The notes beneath the pieces were generated by a model. The model saw only the letters and a list, made by a program, of their open reading frames with translations, was not told where the DNA came from and made no database searches. From NCBI GenBank assembly GCA_011046315.1, contig DSAU01000460.1, positions 1 to 14,609 of the forward strand: DNA of 14,609 bases, given 5' to 3'. The position numbers and the translations under genes were made by a program. This stretch comes from a bacterium. GTDB lineage: Bacteria; Zhuqueibacterota; Zhuqueibacteria; Thermofontimicrobiales; Thermofontimicrobiaceae. Of the stretch, positions 1 to 8,700 are shown piece by piece (position 1 is the first letter of the stretch; each line of letters starts with the position of its first letter).

Positions 1-27
1 TGAACTCATAAAAATTCAAAAAATACA

Positions 28-156
28 TGTCATTGCGAGGAGCGAAGCGACGAAGCAATCTCTTTAATTATAGTAACTTATGTTATCCCGCTGAAGCGGG
101 ATCGCAATGACACTCAAGGGGTTGCTATTTCTTCGTCGTCCCGCTTGGAGCGGGAC
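28..156. repeat. REP/MITE-like palindromic intergenic repeat
   Basis: Two neighbouring structured elements. The first (28-112) is bounded by a perfect 11-base inverted repeat, TGTCATTGCGA at 28-38 and TCGCAATGACA at 102-112. It contains GCGA-rich sequence at 35-58 (GAGCGAAGCGACGAAGC core) and a compact hairpin at 85-102 (ATCCCGCT, two-base loop, AGCGGGAT). The second has another 8-base-pair hairpin at 138-156 (GTCCCGCT, loop TGG, AGCGGGAC), preceded by a CTTCGTCG motif that matches the complement of part of the first element. The CATTGCGAGGAGCGAAGCGA type of sequence is one I remember as a dispersed intergenic repeat in many unrelated bacterial genomes; copy number in this genome cannot be seen here. 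It carries no coding potential. Confidence 0.7.
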
Positions 157-801
157 TAAAGGAATTGCACTCCGTAATAACAATAGCTTATAAATTCTAC
201 CCTGTGAACGGTTACAAAATTACTGCTACAAATTTAATAAAAAATCATTGGATATGCAAGAAAATATTATAACTTAAAAAATAAAAAAAGCTCATGAATC
301 CGCTGTTTACATAAAGCGTACCTGAAAAGCTGTTGTTGCAATTATAACCCGATAAAACTGAATAAATTCACCGGGTCAAATGATCAAACATACTTCAATT
401 ATTATGCCAAACAGCAAAGTTGACTCAACAATCTATTAAATAAATAAATGATTGATAATTAACAGGTTGAGTACAGTGCTATTTATATTGAAAATATTAA
501 CTTAGCCTGATATAGAAATTTAACTGGTTTAAATTGATACATTAAGGGTACAAATTTTTTAATTTGCTCAAAAATTGCCCATCTTGTTTAACTGTTTAAA
601 TTTAAAAATGTTTATTTAATTTGACTTTTGGGATGGATTTGGTTATTTTATAATGTTAAATTGAAAAATTGGGAATTGCAGCAAGCCAAACAATTAAATC
701 GTACATCAAAAAATTTATTTTTGGACTTTGAAAAAATAGCTTTCTAATGCAAACCTTTTGACTAAATTCTTGTCTAACAAATCGAAAACATAGAAAAGGA
801 T
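157..801. other. AT-rich intergenic region upstream of the sigma factor gene
   Basis: No convincing gene is seen on either strand. The region is strongly AT-rich and has many stops in all frames. A perfect TATAAT hexamer at 649-654 could be the -10 of a promoter for the sigma-factor cluster, giving a leader of about 140 bases. However, no good -35 lies 16-18 bases upstream (TTGACT at 621-626 is 22 bases away), so this is only a weak candidate. A TTGACT at 758-763 likewise lacks a properly spaced -10. No ECF-type GGAAC -35 element was found that would suggest autoregulation. Confidence 0.5.
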
Positions 802-1368
802 ATGGATAAAGAGACATTACTAATTAAAAAAGCGCAACGCGGGAACTTACAAGCTTTTGAGGAACTGGTGCGCAATTATGATGAAAAGTTGATGCGAATT
901 TTATACAACATGCTCAACAACATCGATGACGCAAGGGACGTTTATCAGGAAGTATTTTTGAAAGTGTTTCGTTCCCTGAAAACCTATCAGTTTAAGAGCA
1001 GTTTTTATACCTGGCTTTTTCGCATTGCAGTGAATACCTGTCTAAATTATCGAAAAAAGCGAAAACGTCACAGATACGAACCCTTGCCTGATGATTCAAT
1101 AGCAGAACAGGGATGGTTTGTTGTGGCGGACCAAGCTGACAAAAATCCGGAGCAACATTTTCTGAATACCGAATTGCATGAAACAATAAATCGTTCCATC
1201 CAATCGCTTTCGGATCAACAGCGGACAGTTTTTGTGCTACGTCATTATCATGGATACAAGTTGAGTGAAATTGCTGAAATCATGAACTGTACCGAAGGTA
1301 CGATTAAAAACTATATGTTTCGCTCAGTACAAAAACTTAGAAAATGTTTGCAGGAATATGTCCAATAA
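802..1368 (+). CDS. ECF-type RNA polymerase sigma factor (sigma-70 family)
   Basis: Alternative sigma factor of 188 residues, the usual ECF size, that would direct RNA polymerase core to a dedicated promoter set. Region 2 spans about residues 17-87, with the DDARDVYQEVFLKVFRSL and FYTWLFRIAVNTCLNYRKK stretches typical of core binding and -10 recognition. A charged linker follows at 88-130. Region 4 covers about 133-184, with a helix-turn-helix in GYKLSEIAEIMNCTEGTIKN. Regions 1 and 3 are absent, as expected of the ECF group. The start fits the family's usual N-terminus (M-D-K-E-x-L-L-I-K-K-A-Q-R-G). An AAAAGGA sits at 794-800, unusually close to the ATG. The anti-sigma gene begins immediately downstream, so this protein is likely held inactive by that partner. 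The ECF subgroup and target promoters cannot be told from the sequence. Confidence 0.93.
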   Translation: MDKETLLIKKAQRGNLQAFEELVRNYDEKLMRILYNMLNNIDDARDVYQEVFLKVFRSLKTYQFKSSFYTWLFRIAVNTCLNYRKKRKRHRYEPLPDDSIAEQGWFVVADQADKNPEQHFLNTELHETINRSIQSLSDQQRTVFVLRHYHGYKLSEIAEIMNCTEGTIKNYMFRSVQKLRKCLQEYVQ

Positions 1369-1384
1369 AACCGACGGAGAAGTT

Positions 1385-2344
1385 ATGAGAACATGTGAAT
1401 ATTATCAGAATATGATCGTACTTGCTGCCTATTATGATGAGTTGTCAAAAAGAGAATTTAATGAATTAAAGACTCATCTAGAAGCATGTTCAAAATGCCA
1501 ATTGGAATGGCAAGCAGTGCAGCAGACCGTTAAATTACTGAATGGAAAAGTTCAGTTGCAGCCGACATCGCAGGAGCTTGAAAAAAGTCGGCAGGAGCTT
1601 CATCAGCGATTGCTGCTGTTGACACAGCCACGGTTGAAAATCGATTGGGGTTACCATTTCAAACGATTGTTAACGCTGGATTTTTCGCCGGCGTTGCGAT
1701 TGTCAACCGCGGCAGCGATGCTGATTATTGGTCTGTTGGTGGGAAGATTTGTTTTCCAGGCTCAGCCCACAGGAATTTCCGATGGTGCAGCGCTGTCCAA
1801 ATCATTAGCGGGCAAAAATTTTATCGGAGTTGAAGCGATTCATTATAATCCTGTCAACCGGCAGGTGTTTATGGATGTAACAATGATGCAAAGAGCCAGC
1901 TTTTCCGGCGCCCCGGAAAATCCTGAGATACAACAATTGCTGGCGAAAACATTATTACACGAGGAGCAGCCCAATATCCGATTGAAGACGGTCGGTGCGT
2001 TAACCGATAGCCGGAGTTTTGGAAAACGGTTGATCGAGGCGTTAGTTGAAGTATTGGAAAAGGATGAAAATACGGGAATCCGCTTGAAAACCATGAAATT
2101 GTTGAATTCCCTTCCAATCGATGAGACGGTGAAAAACTTACTGACTCAGGTCTATGTAAATGTATTGCTCAATGAAAAGAATGGCGCCATCAGAATTGAA
2201 GCCATTAACGGACTAAGCCGGATTAAAGATGAATCGGTCGCGCCGATATTTTACAATGCAGCGCATAATGATACCAGTGAATACGTTCGATACAAAGCTG
2301 CCCATTCTCTGGAAAGAATTAAAAACCCTGAAATTCCGGAATAA
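1385..2344 (+). CDS. Membrane-anchored zinc-finger anti-sigma factor with C-terminal HEAT repeats
   Basis: Likely anti-sigma partner of the preceding ECF factor. From this start the protein is 319 residues. The N-terminus holds a zf-HC2/ZAS-type site (C4, H31, C35, C38; H-x3-C-x2-C in HLEACSKC). A basic region and one membrane helix follow at about 104-124 (STAAAMLIIGLLVGRFVF). The exported C-terminal half (about 179-313) has repeated helical pairs with HEAT-like signatures (NIRLKTVGALTD, GIRLKTMKLLNS, AIRIEAINGLSRI, YVRYKAAHSLERI). The cytoplasmic zinc finger would clamp the sigma factor, and the HEAT part would sit in the periplasm as a possible sensing surface. An in-frame ATG at 1358 overlaps the sigma gene by 11 bases. 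I prefer 1385 because GGAGA at 1376-1380 precedes it and the protein then begins like other zf-HC2 anti-sigmas. Binding to this sigma factor is inferred from gene order. Confidence 0.85.
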   Translation: MRTCEYYQNMIVLAAYYDELSKREFNELKTHLEACSKCQLEWQAVQQTVKLLNGKVQLQPTSQELEKSRQELHQRLLLLTQPRLKIDWGYHFKRLLTLDFSPALRLSTAAAMLIIGLLVGRFVFQAQPTGISDGAALSKSLAGKNFIGVEAIHYNPVNRQVFMDVTMMQRASFSGAPENPEIQQLLAKTLLHEEQPNIRLKTVGALTDSRSFGKRLIEALVEVLEKDENTGIRLKTMKLLNSLPIDETVKNLLTQVYVNVLLNEKNGAIRIEAINGLSRIKDESVAPIFYNAAHNDTSEYVRYKAAHSLERIKNPEIPE

Positions 2345-2388
2345 AATAAATCATTTTTAACATTTAACTGTTAACTGGAGGTTTCGTC

Positions 2389-3660
2389 ATGAAAAAACAT
2401 GTATTAACTTTACTTATGCTGTCGGTAGTCGGATTGTCATTAATACTTTCCGCTTCGGCAAGATCTCAGGATTTAAAAAAAGAGGGTCGTTATTATGTCG
2501 CTAATATTGATAAAAAATTCAATGTTGATAGCGGCGGCAACCTGATCCTGGAGAAGGTTGTGGGAGATGTCGTGGTAACGACGTGGGATCAGAAGGTTGT
2601 ACACATCGCTGAAACCATCAAAATGGATGTTTACACCGAAGCTGAAGCCAAAGCCGTGCTCAACGATTTAGACACGAAATATCGCCAGTCTGGAAATTCG
2701 GTCATCGTTGGCTCAGCCGGCAGCCATCGTTCTTACATGCAAAGTAATTTTCAAATTAAAGTTCCCAGAAATTTTAATGTTGATGTGGGTACCAGTGGTG
2801 GTGATGTTTCTGTCAGTGAATTAAAGGGAAATGTCAAGATCGCAACCTCGGGCGGAGATATCAAAGTAGTGCAGGTCGATGGTAAGCTGGATGCGAAAAC
2901 CTCGGGCGGTGACATTAGTGTACACAAGACCAGCCAGAATGTAGTGGTCAAAACTTCCGGCGGTGATATTGAGTTAATCGATATCCTGGGCGAAGTCGAT
3001 GCCAAAACATCTGGCGGTGATATTGAAATTACCAACAACAAAGCCCGGGTCAGTGCAAAAACATCCGGTGGAACCATCAAGCTGAGCAATATCCGCGCTG
3101 AGGTTGATGCTTATACTTCCGGCGGCGACATTATCGTGAACAGCAGCAAGGGCAGGCTCAATGTGTCAACTTCCGGCGGTGATATTAAACTTTATGATAT
3201 TTACGATACAGTTGATGCCCGAACATCCGGCGGTGATGTCATCGCGAAAAATGTCAATAACGGTATTCGGGCTAAAACATCGGGCGGTGACATCGATTTG
3301 AAAAAGGTGAACGGCTTTATCGAAGCAGCCACTGCTGGCGGAGATGTTGTGGCGGAAATGACCCTGACGGATTTTTCAAAAGATCACCATGTTTCAATGA
3401 AATCCAGCGGCGGCGATGTTAAGCTGTTTATCCCTGAAAAGCTGCCAGCAACGATTGACGCCACGATTAAACTAAGTGGGTTTAGCTGGCGCAATTATGA
3501 CATTTATTCTGATTTTCCGCTAAAGATCGAAAAGGATGACAAGGAAAGAGACCGAAGAACTGGCAACATACTGCGTGCCAGCGGTGATATTAATGGTGGT
3601 GGAGATTTAATCCAGTTAAGCACCAGTAATGGGAATATCGAAATTAAAAAGCTGAAGTAA
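2389..3660 (+). CDS. Secreted DUF4097-family beta-repeat protein
   Basis: A 423-residue exported protein. GGAGG at 2377-2381 precedes the ATG by 7 bases. Residues 1-26 form a Sec signal (KK, a hydrophobic stretch LTLLMLSVVGLSLILSA, then SAR-SQ), with cleavage probably near A24. After a region of about 110 residues, residues 135-314 hold ten exact 18-residue units beginning TSGG(D/T)(I/V). A longer TAGGDV unit follows at 315, then an SSGGDV unit at 339. A C-terminal part with GDINGGGDLIQLSTSNGNIEIKKL ends the protein. The pattern matches DUF4097/DUF4098 (putative adhesin, beta-strand repeat) proteins and suggests a right-handed beta-solenoid with one turn per unit. No lipobox or sorting tail was seen. 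Placement directly behind a sigma/anti-sigma pair suggests an envelope protein in the same circuit. Its biochemical role is unknown. Confidence 0.85.
   Translation: MKKHVLTLLMLSVVGLSLILSASARSQDLKKEGRYYVANIDKKFNVDSGGNLILEKVVGDVVVTTWDQKVVHIAETIKMDVYTEAEAKAVLNDLDTKYRQSGNSVIVGSAGSHRSYMQSNFQIKVPRNFNVDVGTSGGDVSVSELKGNVKIATSGGDIKVVQVDGKLDAKTSGGDISVHKTSQNVVVKTSGGDIELIDILGEVDAKTSGGDIEITNNKARVSAKTSGGTIKLSNIRAEVDAYTSGGDIIVNSSKGRLNVSTSGGDIKLYDIYDTVDARTSGGDVIAKNVNNGIRAKTSGGDIDLKKVNGFIEAATAGGDVVAEMTLTDFSKDHHVSMKSSGGDVKLFIPEKLPATIDATIKLSGFSWRNYDIYSDFPLKIEKDDKERDRRTGNILRASGDINGGGDLIQLSTSNGNIEIKKLK
2791..3417 (+). repeat. Tandem 54-bp (18-residue) repeat array inside the DUF4097 gene
   Basis: Units begin with a threonine codon followed by TCS-GGY-GGY-GAY-type codons (T-S-G-G-D). 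Starts fall every 54 bases from 2791 to 3277, giving ten units through 3330. The next GGD box begins at 3331. The spacing to the last (at 3403) is 72 bases, a six-residue insertion (extra residues around DFSKDHH). The sixth unit has T in place of D (SGGT). The DNA of the boxes is conserved but codon choices vary (tccggc, tcgggc, tctggc), so the array is not a recent perfect duplication. The repeat leaves an open antisense frame at 2751-3089, which is a by-product and not a gene. Confidence 0.9.
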
Positions 3661-3678
3661 GTCAGCGTTTATGAATTA

Positions 3679-3712
3679 GGGAGGCGTTTTTAAAACGTCT
3701 CCCTTTTTTTTT
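3679..3712 (+). terminator. Intrinsic terminator after the sigma/anti-sigma/DUF4097 cluster
   Basis: GGGAGGCGTTTT (3679-3690) pairs with AAAACGTCTCCC (3692-3703), a 12-base-pair arm with one G-T pair and a minimal loop. A run of nine T follows (3704-3712). It begins 18 bases after the DUF4097 stop, closes the plus-strand cluster, and separates it from the epimerase gene. Confidence 0.93.
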
Positions 3713-3727
3713 GACGAAAATGAAAAC

Positions 3728-3756
3728 TTGACAGCCAATCAATTTTTGACTATATT
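3728..3756 (+). promoter_or_regulatory. Sigma-70-type promoter of the TIGR01777 epimerase gene
   Basis: TTGACA at 3728-3733 (perfect -35) and TATATT at 3751-3756 (five of six -10 bases) are separated by exactly 17 bases. The pair lies directly after the terminator and about 40 bases before the epimerase ATG at 3798. A small GTAG-CGA-CTAC hairpin (3761-3771) lies near the expected start of the transcript. This is the best-looking promoter in the window. Confidence 0.75.
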
Positions 3757-3797
3757 GTCTGTAGCGACTACGAAACAATACGGAGGACAATCAAAAA

Positions 3798-4727
3798 ATG
3801 GCAAACAGGATAATTTTAGCAGGTGGTAGTGGTTTTATCGGCAGAGCTTTAGCTGATCGGCTGGTGAGTCGCGGTGATGAGGTAATTGTTTTATCCCGTA
3901 ATCCGCAGCAGTCTCAAACAAAGCTCAGCTCTGATGTTAAAATCATTGGCTGGGATGGGAATTCGGTTCAGGAGTGGGTCGATGCTATCGATGGTGCTCA
4001 GGCAGTGGTTAACCTGGTCGGTGAAAATTTAGCATCGCTGCGCTGGACTAAAAACAAAAAGTCAAAAATTGTACAGAGCCGGATTCGCGCCGGCCAGGTG
4101 TTAGTTGCTGCACTCCAAAGAACAACAACTAAACCGGCGCTGTTTGTTCAAACGTCAGGTATTGGCTATTACGGTAGTCCGGGGGATAAATTGTTGGATG
4201 AATGGTCTCCAATCGGAGCCGGTTTTATGCCGGGGGTAGCGTTACAATGGGAAAAATCGATCGCGCCGGTTGTGGAAATGGGCTTGCGAACGATCATTAT
4301 CCGGTCGGGATTGGTGTTGGCAAAAGACAGTGGATTTTTAAAAATGGTATCGCTGCCGTTTCGGTTTTTTGTCGGCGGTCATCTCGGCTCCGGCAAACAA
4401 TGGCTGTCGTGGATTCACCTGGAGGATGAAATCGCAGCCATAGTACATTTGATGGACAATCAACAAGCAAGCGGGATTTTCAATCTCTGTTCGCCCAACC
4501 CGGTTCAGGCAAAGGAATTTTTCCGGGAGTTGGGAAAAGCCATACATCGGTCCTCCTGGTTCCATGTTCCCGGATTGTTCCTAAGAGTTATGCTGGGTGA
4601 AATTGCCGATGAAATTATCCTGGTGAGCCAGCGAGCCACTCCAAAAAAATTGCTGCAAACCGGGTTTGATTTTAAGTATGCCAGTTTAACCGCTGCGTTT
4701 CAAAACATTTATAGTAGCGACGCATAA
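3798..4727 (+). CDS. TIGR01777 family NAD(P)-binding epimerase/oxidoreductase
   Basis: Extended short-chain dehydrogenase/reductase of 309 residues, the family's normal length (E. coli YfcH and plant/cyanobacterial 'SulA-like' proteins are relatives). The Rossmann dinucleotide-binding loop GGSGFIG is at residues 9-15. Family-typical segments follow in order: VVNLVGENLASLRWT (70-84) and KIVQSRIRAG (90-99), then TSGIGYYG (119-126) and a SWIHLEDEI segment (204-212). Residues from about 251 form the DUF1731-type C-terminus (GEIADEIILVSQRATPKKL..GF.F). GGAGG at 3782-3786 lies 11 bases before the ATG. The protein is cytosolic with no signal peptide. The substrate of the family is unsettled; the 'cell division inhibitor' name sometimes attached to it is not supported here. 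It has its own promoter and runs alone, converging with the methyltransferase gene. Confidence 0.92.
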   Translation: MANRIILAGGSGFIGRALADRLVSRGDEVIVLSRNPQQSQTKLSSDVKIIGWDGNSVQEWVDAIDGAQAVVNLVGENLASLRWTKNKKSKIVQSRIRAGQVLVAALQRTTTKPALFVQTSGIGYYGSPGDKLLDEWSPIGAGFMPGVALQWEKSIAPVVEMGLRTIIIRSGLVLAKDSGFLKMVSLPFRFFVGGHLGSGKQWLSWIHLEDEIAAIVHLMDNQQASGIFNLCSPNPVQAKEFFRELGKAIHRSSWFHVPGLFLRVMLGEIADEIILVSQRATPKKLLQTGFDFKYASLTAAFQNIYSSDA

Positions 4728-4849
4728 TTGATAATCCAGCAGCAACATCAAATGTACAATGGTTGTCGCGGGTTGCCGGCAAAGGGGATGCCGCAAGTGA
4801 GTGCTTGACCGACTGCCCGATTTACGCTTTCCGACCATGGCTGGATTTG

Positions 4850-5593
4850 TTAGCTGGTATTGCGGCAGATCGCCAGCAAATCCGCGGCGTGATGTTCGAC
4901 ATCAGTGGTGATAATTTTGAAATTTGATAAGCCCATCGTACGTCCGGCTAATTTTTTAAGCTTGCTTTTTCGGCTCAGACCACGTCCCCATCTGTAAATG
5001 GGAAGGCGAGTGATAATGGCTCTCAGCCGGTTTTGCGCGGCGTAGGCAACGCCGACAATTTCAAATTCAGTAAATTTGCGGTCGATCAAATCAAAAAACT
5101 GACCGTATGTCAAATCGTGAGCATGGAATGGATTATTACCTTTGTTGACTTTATGTTCCGGGATTCGCGGCGTACTGATGTAAATCATTCCTTCCGGTTT
5201 GGCAGCTTGTCGGAGCACATCGATAAAGCTTTCCATATCCTCAACATGCTCTATCATTTGAAAATTTACCACGATATCAAATTGTTGATCCGGATTTAAC
5301 CGCGTCGCATCCATTTGCAAAAAGCTGAGGTTCGAATTGTGATAGCGTTGCCGGCAGTAAGCAACAATTTCAGGGTCATGATCAATTCCACATACCAGCT
5401 TTGCTCGTTGAGCAAGAATATGGCTGCCATAACCCGAGCCGCAACCGATATCAACAACAGTTTTATTCTCGACAAACTGCTGAACATAGCGATAAGCGAA
5501 TTGATGACGGGCGAACACAAAACTGGTCTCGCCGGGCTGAGTCGGAAGAATTCTTTCGCCGCTGTCATGGATCGAAATATGTTGATTAATCAT
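4850..5593 (-). CDS. Class I SAM-dependent methyltransferase
   Basis: A 247-residue protein with a Rossmann-type methyltransferase core. Motif I is VVDIGCGSGYG (46-56), the SAM-binding glycine loop. Motif II has acidic residues in GIDHDPEIVAYC (69-80). The QMDATRL segment is motif III-like, and FDIVVNFQMIEHVED gives the post-II strand with the IEHV signature of the UbiE/UbiG/Methyltransf_11 type. LRQAAKPEGMIYISTPRIPEH is the usual motif following a UbiG-like helix. About 30 residues precede the core, and a basic C-terminal tail (RLPIYRWGRGLSRKSKLKKL) follows. GAGGCG lies upstream of the ATG. The gene is separated from the upstream efflux operon by a terminator and has its own candidate promoter. 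The methyl acceptor (small molecule, sugar or lipid) cannot be assigned. Confidence 0.88.
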   Translation of the reverse strand: MINQHISIHDSGERILPTQPGETSFVFARHQFAYRYVQQFVENKTVVDIGCGSGYGSHILAQRAKLVCGIDHDPEIVAYCRQRYHNSNLSFLQMDATRLNPDQQFDIVVNFQMIEHVEDMESFIDVLRQAAKPEGMIYISTPRIPEHKVNKGNNPFHAHDLTYGQFFDLIDRKFTEFEIVGVAYAAQNRLRAIITRLPIYRWGRGLSRKSKLKKLAGRTMGLSNFKIITTDVEHHAADLLAICRNTS

Positions 5594-5644
5594 CGAACTC
5601 GCCTCAAAACAAAATTTGGCTATTCATGCTGATTACTTTTCCTG

Positions 5645-5673
5645 AATATAGAAAAATTCCACCGGCAATACAA
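5645..5673 (-). promoter_or_regulatory. Candidate promoter of the methyltransferase gene
   Basis: Read on the minus strand, TTGTAT (5673-5668) and TATATT (5650-5645) are separated by 17 bases. The -10 matches five of six positions and is identical to that of the epimerase promoter; the -35 keeps only the TTG. It lies about 50 bases before the methyltransferase start and downstream of the efflux operon terminator, where an independent promoter would be needed. Confidence 0.5.
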
Positions 5674-5705
5674 GGAAAAAATTTTCGCTGAAAAAATTGA
5701 AGGAG

Positions 5706-5737
5706 AAAAAAACGGGGTAATCATGATTATTACCCCG
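5706..5737 (-). terminator. Intrinsic terminator of the RND efflux operon
   Basis: On the minus strand, CGGGGTAAT (5737-5729) pairs with ATTACCCCG (5721-5713) across a 7-base loop. A run of seven T follows (complement of 5712-5706). It begins 16 bases beyond the permease stop at 5754. No T run follows on the plus strand, so it works in the efflux direction only. Confidence 0.9.
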
Positions 5738-5753
5738 AATACGAGTTGATCTC

Positions 5754-8700
5754 TCATTTTTCCCGATTGATCATTGCATACAGCGCCGGTAACACGCCCA
5801 GCGTAATGACGGTCGAAAACAGCAGACCGAACATGATCACCAGCGCGAGTGGTTTTTGCATTTCTGAACCGGTCACATTGCGAACAGCCAGTGGAATGAG
5901 TCCCAGCATGGTGGTAAAGGTTGTCATCAACACAGGTCGAATTTTATTGCTGCCGGCTTGTGCGACAGCTTCCGCAACATTCATTCCCGATTGGCGGTTG
6001 TGGTTAATGTGATTCACCAAAACGATTCCATCCTGCACCGAGATGCCGATCAGTGCGATAAAACCAACGATCGATGGTACTGAAATTGTATTTCCGCTGA
6101 TGAACAGAATAATGATCCCACCAGCCAGCGCCAACGGAATATTGATAATGATCAATAGCGCATTTTTAAACGACCGAAAGCTCAATGTCAGCAGCAGAAA
6201 GACAATGATCAATGTCAGGACGATGACTACGGTCAGTTGCCGTATGGCGTGAAGTTGATTTTCATACGTTCCGCCGAAACTCACAAAATAACCCTCAGGC
6301 AAAGCAATTTGAGATATTTTTTCTTTGATCTCATTTGCCACGCTTCCCATGTCCCTGCCTGATACGTTACATTGAACCACACCGCGTCGCAGCGCATTTT
6401 CTTTTCTGATAATTGATGGATTTTTATTTTCGATAAAATCAGCCACCTGGCTCAATGGAATTCGATACCCCGATTGTGTTTGGATCATCAGGTTGCTGAT
6501 TTTTTCAATATCGTCCCGGAACACTTTTTCATATCGGACAAATATTTCGTAGCGTTTTTGGGTTTCGATCAACTCAGTAGCGACCTTTCCATTCAGCGCT
6601 GTTTCGATGAGCAGAGAAATGTCGCTGATATTTATTCCGTAACGCGCTAACTGATCACGCTTCAATCTAATCTCAATTTGCGGTACGCCTGAGATTTGTT
6701 CGATTTGCAGATCAGTGACGCCGGGGACAGACACCATGGCGTTGTGAATTTGGTTGGAAATCTCATTGATGGTGTTCAGATTTTCCCCGAAAATTTTTAC
6801 TGCAATCGCCGAACGAATGCCGGTAACCACGTGGTTGATCCGATGCTGTAAAGGCGCGTTAATTTGAATGAGCACGCCAGGGATGGCGTGGGTCGCATTC
6901 CGGATTTCTGCCTTAATTTGGTCGATTGATTTGCTGCGTTTTTCTTTGGGAACCAGCACACAGTTAGCGTGTGTCAGGTTAACCGGCGCAGTATGTTCAG
7001 CGCCGCGAGCTTTCCCGGTTGCCCGAATGACCCGTTCCACTTCCGGGATCGAAGCTATTTTCGCGGCAACCAGTGAGGCAATGCGGCTCGATTCATCAAG
7101 CGAAGCTTCCGGAGGAAGCAAAACATCGACCAACAGTGACGATTCGTCCATTTCGGGCATAAATTCTGTTCCCACATAAAATGAAAGCCCGATTCCCAGC
7201 GCCAAAATAACCAAACAGGTTGCGCCGACCCTTGTCGGATGTTTCATGGTATGATTGAACAGCGGATGGTAAATTTTTTTTATGGCGCGCATTAAAATTC
7301 CATCCTGCTGACCGAGGTTTCCGGTTTTGAACAGAAGCGATGTCAACGTCGGCGTCAGCGTTAATGAAATGAGTAATGATCCCAGAACTGCTGCGCTGAC
7401 CGCAAAGGTGAGTGGAATGAACATTTTTCCTTCAATACCCTGAAGCGTAAAGATCGGTGCGAATACTGCCAGCAGAATGAGAATCGCATAAAAAATCGGA
7501 GCGCCCACCTCTTTCGCGCCTTTTCGAACTGCTTCAGAAAACGATACCTTTCCCTGTTGGATATGGCGGAAAATATTTTCGACCATGATGATTGAAGAGT
7601 CGACAATCATACCCAGCCCAATCGCCAGCCCGCCGAGTGTCATAATATTGATGGTTAATCCGAATATTTTAAAAAAGATGAATGCAAATATTGCCGATAG
7701 CGGAATGGCAAGCGCCACCACGACAGTGCTTTTGATATTATTCAAAAATATTAACAGCACCAGCACTACCAGCAACCCGCCGATTATGATCGACCAGCTA
7801 ACGTTCTTAATCGACTTGATGATCATGTCCAGTTGCGTGTAAAATGTTTCAATGGTGAATTTATCTGCTTGTTCGCTTTTGATTTTATCCAAAACTTCTT
7901 CCACACCCGAAATTGTTTTCATGACATTGGCGTTATATTGATTCTGTACGGTTACGATGACAACTTCAGCGCCACTTTCACCGGCAGAGCCGCGACGGAT
8001 GTAAGCGCCGACTTCTACTTTAGCGATGTCGCCGATGGTGATTGGGATTCCGTTCCATTGTTTTAGCACAATTGATTCAATATCAGCGATGCTTTTAATC
8101 CGACCAATGCCGCGAATAATCTTTTCTTCCGGGCCTGCAATTAAAAAACCACCGGAAGAGTTGACATTATTGGCTTTTAATGCTGATAATACTTCTGAAA
8201 GTTGAATATTAAAATTCAACAATTTGTTCGGATCTATCAGCACGTGATACTGTTTTAAAAAGCCGCCCATGTTTATCACATTTGATACGCCGCCAACAGT
8301 TTGCAACCGCGGTTTAAGATCCCATTCAGCAAAATCTCTCACTTCAAAAAGATCATCGCCCTTGATAGTAAATTCAATGGCGTCGGCGAACATCGATGAA
8401 ATGGGACCTATGAACGGTGGATCGATCTGCTCCGGCAGTGAGGGGGTAATCATTTGCAGTTTTTCAGTAACCAATTGCCGGGCGAAATAAATATTAGTCC
8501 CGTACTCAAAATCGATGTTGATTTTAGAGTACCCCAGCGCCGAGTTGGAACGAACCCGGCTAACGTGAGGCAACGAATTAAACGCCGTTTCCATGGGAAA
8601 CGTGATCAGGGTTTCCACATCTTCCGGCGCCATTCCCGGACTTTCTGTGATAACAGTAACCACCGGCGCATTCAAATCCGGATAAACGTCAACTGGCAAT

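Noticed and set aside
28..156. CRISPR-like array at the window start
   Set aside because: There are only two non-identical palindromic elements, with no regular spacers and no cas genes.
2751..3089. Long open antisense frame within the DUF4097 gene
   Set aside because: It mirrors the repeat period of the sense gene (repeating ISPPEV boxes), and no ribosome site or independent function is apparent.
4773..4796. Hairpin TTGCCGGCA / TGCCGCAA between the convergent epimerase and methyltransferase genes as a bidirectional terminator
   Set aside because: The stem has a bulge and no T run follows on either strand, so terminator function is not supported.
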